From an uncultured Bacteroidales bacterium (GTDB lineage: Bacteria > Bacteroidota > Bacteroidia > Bacteroidales > UBA11471): a stretch of DNA of 51,517 nucleotides. Location: positions 1 to 51,517 of the forward strand of contig CANQAM010000015.1 of NCBI GenBank assembly GCA_947589325.1, written 5' to 3'. The notes under the pieces were generated by a model that was given only the letters and a program-made list of their open reading frames with translations, did not search any database and was not told where the DNA came from. A program made the position numbers and the translations under genes. Below are positions 26,275-34,568 of the stretch, in pieces. Position 1 is the first letter of the stretch, and each line of letters begins with the position of its first letter.

Positions 26275-26321
26275 AATTCTTATTTTTTTCGTTTGTTGAT
26301 AGGATTTATTTCAAGTTGTCA

Positions 26322-27446
26322 TTATTCTCCCTCCCACATCACTTCGATACCTTCATACGTGAATATATCGAAGCCGCGGAACGAAGGATAGTTTTTACCT
26401 TGCTCCATTACGTACTCGGCTATTTCCATTAAATAGTTCCAGCCTTTGGCTTGAATGCTCGCACTGTTGTCGATATCGTTCACCGCAGTCTTTACACAGA
26501 TGCTTACGGTTTGAGATTTTGTTACCTCTTTGCCGGCATCGTTTTTAACTTTAACCGTCTCGGCTGCATCTAACGACGGTTTGCTTTTCTCCCAAATAGA
26601 CTGATAGTTGTCTAAATATGCCATCAGCACCACCCAATCGCAATATTCCAAAAACTGCGGCACCGTGCCATAAGAAAGCTGCTGCTCGTCATTTTTAATT
26701 TGAAAGTTATATGAAATCGCTTCGTTCAACTGCGGCAAATTATTCGGCAACAGATTTCTTGCTTTTTCTAAACGGTCTATTGTCAAACCGAGTAACTTGT
26801 CATTTGCTCCTCCGATGCCGTAATTATTGTCGCTGTTCCATTCGTATGCCAAGCCGTTGGGTTTTGAGGCACCCTTGCAGGTATGAGGTTCCAAGTCTGC
26901 GGCAATACCGTAAAAACGCTCGTTCGGAGCTACGGAGTTGTTGTAATTTTGGATTAACGCCACTTCATCTTCTACTTTGGCTTCATTGACATAGAGTGAA
27001 TTGTCTGCAATACGGATAGCATGGGTGAGAATGCCGTACTCTTTCAATGCGGAAATAAACATGCGAAGCCACGTATCAACTCCGGTTATCCGCTCTTTCC
27101 CCGGAGAAAGATAAATGTCGTTGAAACCTAAAACGGCTAAACGTGCAGCGAGTTTTTCCGGCGCATTTTTATATGCCTCCACGGAAGAGGTATATACATA
27201 TACGCCATTGCGTCTTTCGCCATTTTCTCCATGAGTCGCAATACGATAGGCTTCGGCGCGCTCTTTCATCTTCTCGGTCATTTCCGCAGCCGCAATACAT
27301 TCCTCCGAAATTTCAACCGTTGTCGGTGAACTATTGATGATTTCATGTTCGATTTCTTTGAAAGTAGAACCATAACCGGTATTGTTCTCTTTGCAAGCAG
27401 ATATAGCTATCGCTATAATGCCCCATAATAAAAGGTTCTTTTTCAT
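26322..27446 (-). CDS. Lipoprotein of unknown function, possible TIM-barrel glycosidase
   Basis: A 374-residue lipoprotein (MKKNLLLWGIIAIAISAC; Cys at residue 18). I do not recognise the family. About residues 80-370 alternate strands and helices like a TIM barrel: GVYVYTSS, LGFNDIYLSPG, ILTHAIRIAD, RFYGIAADLEPH, CDWVVLMAYLDN, FRGFDIFTYEGIEVMW. The DLE and VLMAY segments recall the strand motifs of GH18-type enzymes but lack a full DxxDxDxE, so this remains a guess. It lies between a GH20 gene and SusC in the same operon, so a role in releasing or binding the glycan is likely. Confidence 0.72.
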   Translation of the reverse strand: MKKNLLLWGIIAIAISACKENNTGYGSTFKEIEHEIINSSPTTVEISEECIAAAEMTEKMKERAEAYRIATHGENGERRNGVYVYTSSVEAYKNAPEKLAARLAVLGFNDIYLSPGKERITGVDTWLRMFISALKEYGILTHAIRIADNSLYVNEAKVEDEVALIQNYNNSVAPNERFYGIAADLEPHTCKGASKPNGLAYEWNSDNNYGIGGANDKLLGLTIDRLEKARNLLPNNLPQLNEAISYNFQIKNDEQQLSYGTVPQFLEYCDWVVLMAYLDNYQSIWEKSKPSLDAAETVKVKNDAGKEVTKSQTVSICVKTAVNDIDNSASIQAKGWNYLMEIAEYVMEQGKNYPSFRGFDIFTYEGIEVMWEGE

Positions 27447-27467
27447 AGTATTGAATTTGATATAAAT

Positions 27468-29015
27468 TTAATAATGTGTTTTAAGAAGACGGTAATATAT
27501 TTCTTCCATCTTTTGCAAATAATCCCACGTACCGAAACTTTCAGCAGGATTTTTCAAATACGCGGCATTAAGACGACAGAACCGTTTACGCAACTCCTTG
27601 CTCTCTTTCTCTATCTGTTTCAACCGAATCGCACAAATTTCCCGCATAGAGGCGTTAAATTCATTTGACTCGTACAGCTTCTCTACCTGCTTAAATTTCA
27701 GGTAATTGATGCGGATATCCAACATCAGCTGCAAGTGGCGGAAGTCTTCTTTGTGATATTTAGGTTTCAATTCCGCCAGTTTCTTCTTCAATGTCTCGCA
27801 CTGTACAAGCATTTGGGTTATCTGTGTGTCCTCTATCTTGGCTGTCGTTACCATCTCTTGCGGCATCGACATATATTCCAGCAGTATTGTCTGCTCGCGG
27901 TCGGTGAAACCGAAATGTTCTTTTCCGTAATTCCGAATAAAAGTCTTTGCGTCCCAGTCTGTCTTTTTCAAGGCATCGGCATAAGCTCGTTGCAAAATAT
28001 CGAAGCCCGACATCGGATATACCTGACGTATCGGTTGCAACTCCACGACTTCCCACCCGTTGTCATAAATGTAGCCGTAACGTCCCGATGTGCTCCACGA
28101 CGTGTTGATGATACCTTTATAGCCATGTTCACGGGCGAAAGGCAAAAATGTTTCCAGATTCTCAAAGTGTTTGTTCCACTGCGTTAAATAGATATTGTCC
28201 GGCGAAGAACGCAATGCGGAAGCTCCCCACACCGTCAAGCCTCGTTCTATCAAGGCATCTATATTACCAAAATGATTAGGATTCCACCCGTAATTCCAGT
28301 CTACTACAATAATTCCGGACGGTAATTCATTTAATGCCTCAGGATATTGCAATATCATGTCTGCCCAGATAAGGGGCGTTTTTCCCATGCCAATGACCAA
28401 TTCGCACATCTCTTTGACATAATCGACAAACAGTTTGGATATTCCCTCATCATTCACTTTCTGTTTACAATACTTACAGTGTCCCAACAGGCGGGTTTCA
28501 TCTGCTCCGATATGAAAGTAAGGTGACGGGTGCAAACGAGCCACTTCCTGAAATATCTCTCCGAATACCTCTTTTGCCTGTTTACTCAGCGGACATACTT
28601 GCGACATATCATTTTTACTCTCGCGCAATTGGGCATAACGGTCGTGTTGCAGAATGTACTCGCAATGTCCGAAACAATTTTGTAAAGGTATCACATCGAT
28701 ACCCAACGAAGAACAATACGCTACAAACTCCGTAATTTCCCCAACGGTAAAATGGTAAGAATTACATAGCGTGGCATGTTTATCAAATGGAAATGTCGCT
28801 TCATATTCCATAATCAGGGTATTGATACCCTCTGCCGCAGCCTTTTGGGCAACCGTCTTCAAGGCGGGGACGGTCATCACCTGCGTGCGCAGGTCTATAT
28901 ATATCCCTTTGACTGCAAAATCTGTTACGGAGGAGTTTGCAAAAACAGCCATCTTCGTGCAGCAAACGAGCAGCAAGCAGCCTATAAAGCGATAAAATTT
29001 GGGCATCTTACTCAT
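27468..29015 (-). CDS. GH20-type beta-N-acetylhexosaminidase
   Basis: A 515-residue enzyme with signal peptide (hydrophobic stretch ending KMAVFA). The catalytic Asp-Glu pair is in YFHIGADETRLLG (near residue 175), the hallmark of family GH20, which removes terminal GlcNAc or GalNAc by substrate-assisted catalysis. The barrel begins directly after the signal (VKGIYIDLRTQ) without the usual GH20b domain, and the C-terminal 130 residues are helical and charged. It overlaps the nagB stop by 4 bp (ATGA), a translational-coupling arrangement; MPKF at residue 4 is an alternative start. It is probably periplasmic and supplies GlcNAc for NagP. Confidence 0.9.
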   Translation of the reverse strand: MSKMPKFYRFIGCLLLVCCTKMAVFANSSVTDFAVKGIYIDLRTQVMTVPALKTVAQKAAAEGINTLIMEYEATFPFDKHATLCNSYHFTVGEITEFVAYCSSLGIDVIPLQNCFGHCEYILQHDRYAQLRESKNDMSQVCPLSKQAKEVFGEIFQEVARLHPSPYFHIGADETRLLGHCKYCKQKVNDEGISKLFVDYVKEMCELVIGMGKTPLIWADMILQYPEALNELPSGIIVVDWNYGWNPNHFGNIDALIERGLTVWGASALRSSPDNIYLTQWNKHFENLETFLPFAREHGYKGIINTSWSTSGRYGYIYDNGWEVVELQPIRQVYPMSGFDILQRAYADALKKTDWDAKTFIRNYGKEHFGFTDREQTILLEYMSMPQEMVTTAKIEDTQITQMLVQCETLKKKLAELKPKYHKEDFRHLQLMLDIRINYLKFKQVEKLYESNEFNASMREICAIRLKQIEKESKELRKRFCRLNAAYLKNPAESFGTWDYLQKMEEIYYRLLKTHY

Positions 29016-29785
29016 GGCTTGTTCATTATATATTTACCGCTATCTGTATCGACATAGAGCGTAGCATAATCGTGATTTCTGAGGATAGAGGCCGGGCATT
29101 GCGTCGAGATTTCACCATAAACCGTCTTTTTCACAGCCTGTGCTTTGGTGGAACTCGGAACGATACAGAAGATTCTCCGCGCCGAGCATAAGGTCGGAAT
29201 AGTCAGTGTCAAAGCATATTTGGGCACTTCGTCCAAGGATACGAAGCAGCCATCGTTCACTTGCTGCTGCCGACATATCAGGTCCAAATCAACCGTTTTA
29301 ATGGATTTGGGGTCATTGAAATCGGCCACATGAGGATCGTTGAATGCAATATGCCCGTTTTCACCTATCCCCATGAATACGATATCTATCTCGTGTTCGG
29401 TTATCAATTTTTCATAGTCGGTACAAGCCTGTTCAGGCAGCTTCTCTGTTCCTATATAGTGTACGGAAGCAAAAGGCACTTTGTCAAAGATGCTTCGTTT
29501 CAGGAAATTCCCGAATCCCTGAGTCGCATTGGCTGAAAGTCCGACATACTCGTCCATATGTAAGGCATGTACACGTTGCCAGTCGATATCCGGCGCTACG
29601 GACAATTCCGCCAGAAATTCATTTTGAGAAGGAGCGGCCGCAAAGACGACATATATCTCCTTTTTATAGGCCAACAGCCACCTTAAATATGCCGCAGCTT
29701 CCATGGCAGCACCTTTACCCATTTCTATTCGCGAGTCGTAAGCATTGACAATCAATTTGTCTGTCTTAAATGTTTTTAGTAACAT
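29012..29785 (-). CDS. nagB: Glucosamine-6-phosphate deaminase
   Basis: A 257-residue NagB-family protein that converts glucosamine-6-phosphate to fructose-6-phosphate and ammonia. Motifs: HALHMDEYVGL (catalytic Asp, near residue 79) and GIGENGHIAFNDP (near residue 143, active-site His). Where E. coli NagB has NDGH, this has ENGH, as in the Bacillus type. It lies 2 bp after nagA and overlaps the GH20 gene by 4 bp. A 6-phosphogluconolactonase role is possible for this superfamily but unlikely beside nagA. Confidence 0.92.
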   Translation of the reverse strand: MLLKTFKTDKLIVNAYDSRIEMGKGAAMEAAAYLRWLLAYKKEIYVVFAAAPSQNEFLAELSVAPDIDWQRVHALHMDEYVGLSANATQGFGNFLKRSIFDKVPFASVHYIGTEKLPEQACTDYEKLITEHEIDIVFMGIGENGHIAFNDPHVADFNDPKSIKTVDLDLICRQQQVNDGCFVSLDEVPKYALTLTIPTLCSARRIFCIVPSSTKAQAVKKTVYGEISTQCPASILRNHDYATLYVDTDSGKYIMNKP

Positions 29786-29787
29786 AG

Positions 29788-30975
29788 TTATTTCTTATAA
29801 AGAATTTTTCCATTAATAATGGTTGCCTGAATATTAACATTAGAATCAAAGATGGTCAAGTCTGCATCCATTCCTTTTAAGATTCTGCCTTTCCGATGGT
29901 CTATATGCATGATGCGAGCCGGTGTTTCTGTCATCATGCGGACAGCATCGTGCAAAGTCGCATTTCCTTCGTGCGACATGGTATATACCAAACGGTCGGC
30001 TGTCGCCACGCTTCCGGCAAATGCCGTACGATCGGGCAGTTTGGCTACGCCATCTTCTACGATAACTTCCTGACCGCTTTTTAGACTACCCAGAATACTT
30101 TTCCCTTCCGGCATACCGGCTGCGCGCATGGAATCGGTTACCAGTGCAATACGCTCGACACCTTTAAGTTTATTAACCAGTTTCAGAAGAGATGAGGGAA
30201 CATGGATACCGTCCGCTATAATCTCGATTGTCACATTGTCTTCATAATACCCGAATTCCACTACGCCGGCATAACGGAATGCATTTCGACGAGTAATACT
30301 GCTCATGCAGGAATAGAAATGCGTCAGATGCGTTAGCCCGTTTTGATAAGCCTCCTGCATCTCCTCGAACGTGGCGTTAGTATGTGCAGCCGAAGCTATA
30401 ATGCCATGCTCTCGCAAAACCTGTATAAACATTTTCATTCCCGGCAATTCCGGAGCCAGACTCCAACGGGCAATATCATCTGTACGCCGCAAGATTTCCA
30501 TGTATTCTTTCGGGTTCGGGTTGCGCAGATAACACTTGTCTTGTGCTCCACCCTGATATGGAGAGAAGTAAGGCCCTTCGAGGTGCAACCCGCCAAACCG
30601 GGCGCCGTCTGTATTTTGTTTGACCGCCTCCCGATAAACATCGAACGATTCATACAGTATTTCGTTGGTACTGGTCAAAGTTGTTGGATACAACAAGGTC
30701 GTACCGTGCGAAGCGTGCATTCGTGCTGCTGTCAGATAAGCCTCCGTACTTCCGTCCATGAAGTCTGCGCCTCCCGCGCCGTGTGTATGGAGGTCTATAA
30801 AGCCGGGAGCTACATAGAGCCCCTCTGCATCGATTATGCCCACCGTTTCGTCCAATATCGGAGTCATTTCCAATACGTCCGCAATCTTACCATCGGCAAT
30901 AAGCACACACCCCTGCTCGATTATGCGCGAGGGGGTCATGACATTCCCGTGGATAATAGCATATTCTATATTCAT
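29788..30975 (-). CDS. nagA: N-acetylglucosamine-6-phosphate deacetylase
   Basis: A 395-residue amidohydrolase that removes acetate from GlcNAc-6-phosphate. Motifs in order: PGFIDLHTHGAGGADFMDGS (metal-binding HxH near residue 60), HLEGPYFSPYQGGAQ (Glu ligand), SAAHTNATFEEM and THFYSCM (His ligands and substrate contacts) and VTDSMRAAGMPEG (catalytic Asp). Length and order are typical. It lies 6 bp after the transporter gene and 2 bp before nagB. GlcNAc kinase is not in the window. Confidence 0.96.
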   Translation of the reverse strand: MNIEYAIIHGNVMTPSRIIEQGCVLIADGKIADVLEMTPILDETVGIIDAEGLYVAPGFIDLHTHGAGGADFMDGSTEAYLTAARMHASHGTTLLYPTTLTSTNEILYESFDVYREAVKQNTDGARFGGLHLEGPYFSPYQGGAQDKCYLRNPNPKEYMEILRRTDDIARWSLAPELPGMKMFIQVLREHGIIASAAHTNATFEEMQEAYQNGLTHLTHFYSCMSSITRRNAFRYAGVVEFGYYEDNVTIEIIADGIHVPSSLLKLVNKLKGVERIALVTDSMRAAGMPEGKSILGSLKSGQEVIVEDGVAKLPDRTAFAGSVATADRLVYTMSHEGNATLHDAVRMMTETPARIMHIDHRKGRILKGMDADLTIFDSNVNIQATIINGKILYKK

Positions 30976-30981
30976 ATATTT

Positions 30982-32313
30982 TTATTTAACAGTACGTTTC
31001 TTCCAATGCTCTATCTTATGCCCATAAAGAGCATAATATATCATATAGACAAAACAAGGTATCAATACCCAGTAAGCTGTCCGCAAATCACCGGTCAAAT
31101 CGGCGACATATCCATACACTAACGGTAATATGGCATTTCCGCAAAGCCCCATGACCAGCAACGAGGAACCGATATTGGTGTAACGTCCCAAATCATGAAT
31201 GGCTAACGGCCAAATACCGGCATATATAACAGAATTAGGAATACCCAATAAGACTAAAAACCATATCGATATATCTGTCGTGAAGCCGAATAGTGTGACT
31301 TCACCTGAAATAAAGAGAACACATAACGACAAAACAAGTCCGGAAATCGTAGCGATAACCAAAGCCCGCTGCTGGGACAAATATTTCGGTATCAAGATGA
31401 TTCCCGATAGATAACCTACCAGAATGCAAAACAAAGTGGCAGAAGGGAATATTTTGGCATCGAGCATAGAAATATCCATACTTTCCGCATAACCGATGAT
31501 CGTATTGATGGAGATGACCTGTGACCCGACATGGAACATTAAGGCAAATGCCCCGAGTATAAGGTACGGGTAGGCAAAGACCGATTTCCTGTCGTTGGAA
31601 AGAACATCGGTCGATTTTACATCTTTATTGGGATTGATGTTCGGAATCGGGGAACGGCTGAATACGATTCCGAAAATGAAAAGTAGAGCGGCAAGTGAAC
31701 AATAAGGAGGAATAACGCCGCATATCAATTCGTTCAATGCCTCTTCTTTGGCGGCACCCGCCAACAGATTGGCATCTAACTGCTCCATAATGAGTTTGTC
31801 AGTAGGCTTGATGACTAAAAACGCAAAAATCAGGGGAGAAATGATACCTGCAAATTTATTGCAAATACCCATGATGCTGATGCGGCGAGCGGCACTTTCT
31901 ATGGGGCCGATGATGGTAACGAACGGATTGGCTGCTGTCTGCAAAAGTGCCAGTCCGGTACCCATAATAAATAATGCGACCAGAAACATATTATAAGTAC
32001 GGGTATAAGCTGCTGGCATGAAAAGCAGCGCTCCCAAGCCCAGTATCCAAAGCCCGTATTTCACACCGTTCTTGAAACCGACACGATTGAGCAATATGGA
32101 GGCTGGAATAGCCATTACCAGATAAGCTATGTAGAATGCAAAGTTCGCTAAATAGCTTTGCAATTCACTTTGCAACTCACAAGCTATTTTGAAATAAGGA
32201 ACTAAAATAGAATTAACCCATGATACTAATCCAAAGATGAAGAATAATAATCCGATGAGAATGAGGGAAACAATATAGTTCCTATTATTCGATGACAAAT
32301 CAGATGAACACAT
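30982..32313 (-). CDS. FucP/NagP-type sugar MFS transporter
   Basis: About 443 residues with 12 TM segments, of the fucose/glucose/GlcNAc proton symporter family (FHS). Typical motifs are FFIFGLVSWVNSILVPYFK in TM1, ILLNRVGFKNGVKYG in the TM2-3 loop, and GTGLALLQTAANPFVTIIGP. The start is ATG 32313. The frame extends to 32439, but the added residues overlap the promoter at 32335-32342. It is the first gene of the main PUL operon, ahead of nagA, nagB and the GH20 gene, so GlcNAc (NagP-like) is the most likely substrate. This call depends on context because family members differ in specificity. Confidence 0.88.
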   Translation of the reverse strand: MCSSDLSSNNRNYIVSLILIGLLFFIFGLVSWVNSILVPYFKIACELQSELQSYLANFAFYIAYLVMAIPASILLNRVGFKNGVKYGLWILGLGALLFMPAAYTRTYNMFLVALFIMGTGLALLQTAANPFVTIIGPIESAARRISIMGICNKFAGIISPLIFAFLVIKPTDKLIMEQLDANLLAGAAKEEALNELICGVIPPYCSLAALLFIFGIVFSRSPIPNINPNKDVKSTDVLSNDRKSVFAYPYLILGAFALMFHVGSQVISINTIIGYAESMDISMLDAKIFPSATLFCILVGYLSGIILIPKYLSQQRALVIATISGLVLSLCVLFISGEVTLFGFTTDISIWFLVLLGIPNSVIYAGIWPLAIHDLGRYTNIGSSLLVMGLCGNAILPLVYGYVADLTGDLRTAYWVLIPCFVYMIYYALYGHKIEHWKKRTVK

Positions 32314-32334
32314 AATCGTTTTATATTTATGCCA

Positions 32335-32342
32335 CAAACATA
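32335..32342 (-). promoter_or_regulatory. -7 element (TATGTTTG) of the transporter-nag-GH20-Sus operon
   Basis: Minus-strand reading from 32342 to 32335 gives TATGTTTG. The predicted leader to ATG 32313 is about 15 nt. No -33 TTG lies at the normal distance. A candidate operator covers that position, consistent with an activator-dependent promoter. Confidence 0.6.
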
Positions 32343-32359
32343 AACATAAAACACCGCTT

Positions 32360-32380
32360 TTTGCGCAGAAAAAACGCAAA
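32360..32380 (-). promoter_or_regulatory. Candidate operator, inverted repeat TTTGCG-N9-CGCAAA
   Basis: TTTGCG at 32360-32365 and CGCAAA at 32375-32380 form an exact 6+6 inverted repeat with a 9-nt A-rich spacer. It is centred about 30 bp upstream of the -7 element of the main PUL operon. It is a plausible site for the XylR-type regulator at 33128, but only by position. Confidence 0.4.
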
Positions 32381-32414
32381 TAAATACTCAAAAAACGAAA
32401 AAATACCAACAATA

Positions 32415-32464
32415 TAGAGAAAAATATGGCAAAACACATTTTTCTCTAAGCGGTGCTCCGCTTA
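32415..32464 (-). terminator. Tandem hairpins after the CBM9-like gene
   Basis: TAAGCGG at 32447-32453 pairs with CCGCTTA at 32458-32464, which includes the TAA stop codon. A second, longer stem pairs TAGAGAAAAAT (32415-32425) with ATTTTTCTCTA (32438-32448), extended by TG/CA after one mismatch. On the minus strand TTGTTGGTATTTTTT follows. The two stems share two bases and so may be alternative folds. They separate the regulator unit from the main PUL operon. Confidence 0.6.
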
Positions 32465-33106
32465 AAATTCAAACTCCAACGGACTGAAAAATGATGGAGA
32501 ATGAAAATCGGGGGAAGGAAGATGGATAGGCTGCCAAGATAGGAAATGAGGTGTTTGTAGTTCATCACCGCATTTATAGAAATTACCTCTTGCCGACATT
32601 CCATCTAAAAAGGAAAATGTATGCTTAAAGAAGGCGGAACAAGGAATAATAATAGCAATTTCCCAAGCAGTTTCTTTGTATTTTTCTTCAAAAGGGACAA
32701 TCGGTAAACTTGACCAACGCTTTACTTCTTTTAATAATTCTAACGAAGCCGTTTCGCGTTCGTATCGGTTGATACCTGCGGCAAGTTTTAGAACACCGGC
32801 ACAGTTACACTCTATGTTGTAATAAATGCCGTCGTTGGCAGGCATCAAAAAAAATTCCACGCAACTATCTCGGCAAACCATGCTGTTGTCTTCGGTATAC
32901 TTAGCACGGACACTCCTTTCTGTTACTCTGTAATGGAGAAGTATCGTTTTGCCGGTATGCGCAATCCTGAAAAAAGCAGCGGGCTTATAGGGATACGTTT
33001 CCCAATTAACGCACCCTATTTGTTGGAAACGAATGTGATTACTATCCAATAAGGCAGGAACTTGTTGCGCATCGGTTACTAATGCCGATATCTTTCTTAT
33101 TTTCAT
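32462..33106 (-). CDS. CBM9-like carbohydrate-binding protein
   Basis: A 214-residue protein resembling the CBM9_1 / family 9-like carbohydrate-binding group. Typical segments are FFRIAHTGKTILLHYRVTE, SMVCRDSCVEFFLMP and YYNIECNCAGVLKLA. No signal peptide is visible, so it would stay in the cytoplasm, unlike most CBM9 proteins on xylanases. It lies 21 bp after the XylR-type regulator and is co-transcribed with it. Such stand-alone proteins are common in Bacteroidales PULs but their function is unproven. Its stop codon lies in a hairpin. Confidence 0.75.
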   Translation of the reverse strand: MKIRKISALVTDAQQVPALLDSNHIRFQQIGCVNWETYPYKPAAFFRIAHTGKTILLHYRVTERSVRAKYTEDNSMVCRDSCVEFFLMPANDGIYYNIECNCAGVLKLAAGINRYERETASLELLKEVKRWSSLPIVPFEEKYKETAWEIAIIIPCSAFFKHTFSFLDGMSARGNFYKCGDELQTPHFLSWQPIHLPSPDFHSPSFFSPLEFEF

Positions 33107-33127
33107 ATAGTTTCTTTTAATGTTACG

Positions 33128-34294
33128 TTACGCATAGCCATTCGGATTATATACATTCCCTTTTTTTCGATATTCATTCGGAGAGATTCGTTTATATTTT
33201 TTGAAAGTACGTGCTACATTATTATAATCTTTAAAGCCGACCTCGATACTCAATTCCCGTAAAGTTCTATCGGTAGTAAGCAACAAATTGCCCAAATAGT
33301 CGCATCGGACTTTTAGAATATATTGATAAACAGATATGTGCATAATCTTTTTGAATTTAACCTCCAAACTCCTGCGCGACAAAGGGACATGAGTAAGAAG
33401 TGTATTTATTGATAAATCGGAATAATAATGAGCATTGATATAATGCACTACTTTCAATACATAAGGATCTTTAATATTATATTTTTCAGTGGATTGACGT
33501 AACTCTATGCGTACCGGATTAATCACGATATTAAAAGGACCCGTATATTCCTTCTTCAACTGCTTATCTATAAGTTTCCCTAACATATATCCTCCTTTTT
33601 CCACCTCCAGTTCGATGGAAGAAATTGGTGGATCGGAAATATTACACATCAATTCATCATTATCTACACCTAATAAAGAAATACTTTCAGGTATACATAT
33701 CCCTATTATTTTACATATTTCAGAGATAAACAGAGCATGGGCATCATCGCAGCAGAACAAGGCAATGGGCTTGGGAAGTTGTAATAGCCAATTAATTATT
33801 TCTTCACGGAGTTCATCTTTATCCTGACCTTCTACTTCAAAACAAAAGAAATTTCCTGAAAAACATTTTATCTCCTGTTCATATCCTTCTCTTCGTTCAT
33901 CAGACCAAACGACTCCTTTGATACCAAAATAGGCAAAATTTTCAAACAGCCTCTTTTTGAAAAATTGTGCTGCCATTTTACCTGTTTCTTTATAAGCGCC
34001 TGTCAGATTAGAAGTGCACGTACTGCGATGATGGTAGTTTTGCAGTACTACTGGAATATTTAATTCTTTTTGAAAATTGATAGTATCATCGGTCCATTTC
34101 CCTATAAGTGCAGATGCTCCCCAGTTTTTTGCAAATTCTAATACCCCCTTGGTGCCATGCATCGTCACATAATAGATAGGGAGACGATAAAATAACCAAC
34201 CGGCATTATTCTCTTTGGCATATCTGACTAATCCTAACAACAGCTTCCTGTCAAAATCACTTGAATAATCTATAAAAAGCAGTATTTTTATCAT
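33128..34294 (-). CDS. XylR-type AraC transcriptional regulator (LacI-like sensor plus AraC HTH)
   Basis: A 388-residue regulator. Residues about 1-275 are a periplasmic-binding-protein-like sugar sensor as in LacI and XylR (KILLFIDYSSDFDRKLLLGLV at the start, then IALFCCDDAHALFISEIC, SLLGVDNDELMCNISDPPISSIELE). Residues about 285-380 are the AraC double HTH (LSINTLLTHVPLSRRSLEVKF, LRELSIEVGFKDYNNVARTFKKY, ISPNEYRKK). In Bacteroidales this type usually controls the neighbouring sugar locus; here the GlcNAc PUL. The inducer is probably an intracellular sugar such as GlcNAc or its phosphate (inference). No clear -7 element is visible upstream. Confidence 0.92.
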   Translation of the reverse strand: MIKILLFIDYSSDFDRKLLLGLVRYAKENNAGWLFYRLPIYYVTMHGTKGVLEFAKNWGASALIGKWTDDTINFQKELNIPVVLQNYHHRSTCTSNLTGAYKETGKMAAQFFKKRLFENFAYFGIKGVVWSDERREGYEQEIKCFSGNFFCFEVEGQDKDELREEIINWLLQLPKPIALFCCDDAHALFISEICKIIGICIPESISLLGVDNDELMCNISDPPISSIELEVEKGGYMLGKLIDKQLKKEYTGPFNIVINPVRIELRQSTEKYNIKDPYVLKVVHYINAHYYSDLSINTLLTHVPLSRRSLEVKFKKIMHISVYQYILKVRCDYLGNLLLTTDRTLRELSIEVGFKDYNNVARTFKKYKRISPNEYRKKGNVYNPNGYA

Positions 34295-34490
34295 AGACTA
34301 ACGATTTTTGGGCCTTAAAACATGGGGTATAATTGCATCTTTTTCGCGTTGCTGAAATTATTATTTTAACAAAGAATGGAAAGAAACAATGGCAAGTTAA
34401 AAAAAAACGAACGAATCTGCAAGAAAAAAGAGAAAATATGATTTACAGGAATGGAAACATTCCGATAAGAAGTACAGTAAGGATTTGGGC

Positions 34491-34516
34491 GATTTTCCCA
34501 TGAAAAAGGGAAAATC
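34491..34516. repeat. Inverted repeat in the gap before the XylR-type regulator
   Basis: GATTTTCCC at 34491-34499 is exactly complementary to 34508-34516 around an 8-nt loop. It lies about 50 bp downstream of the TonB receptor gene (minus strand) without a following T-tract. The rest of the 34295-34568 gap is AT-rich with no convincing gene. Confidence 0.4.
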
Positions 34517-34568
34517 CAAGATTGCTGCCTTTTTGTGCTGTTCTTTTGTCGGGCTTTCCCGTACGGGG

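Noticed and set aside
26322-27446. Calling the lipoprotein a GH18 endo-N-acetylglucosaminidase
   Set aside because: The DxxDxDxE catalytic motif is incomplete (IAADLEPH), so the assignment would go beyond the evidence.
34491-34516. Inverted repeat as the terminator of the TonB receptor gene
   Set aside because: On the minus strand no T-run follows the stem; recorded only as a repeat.
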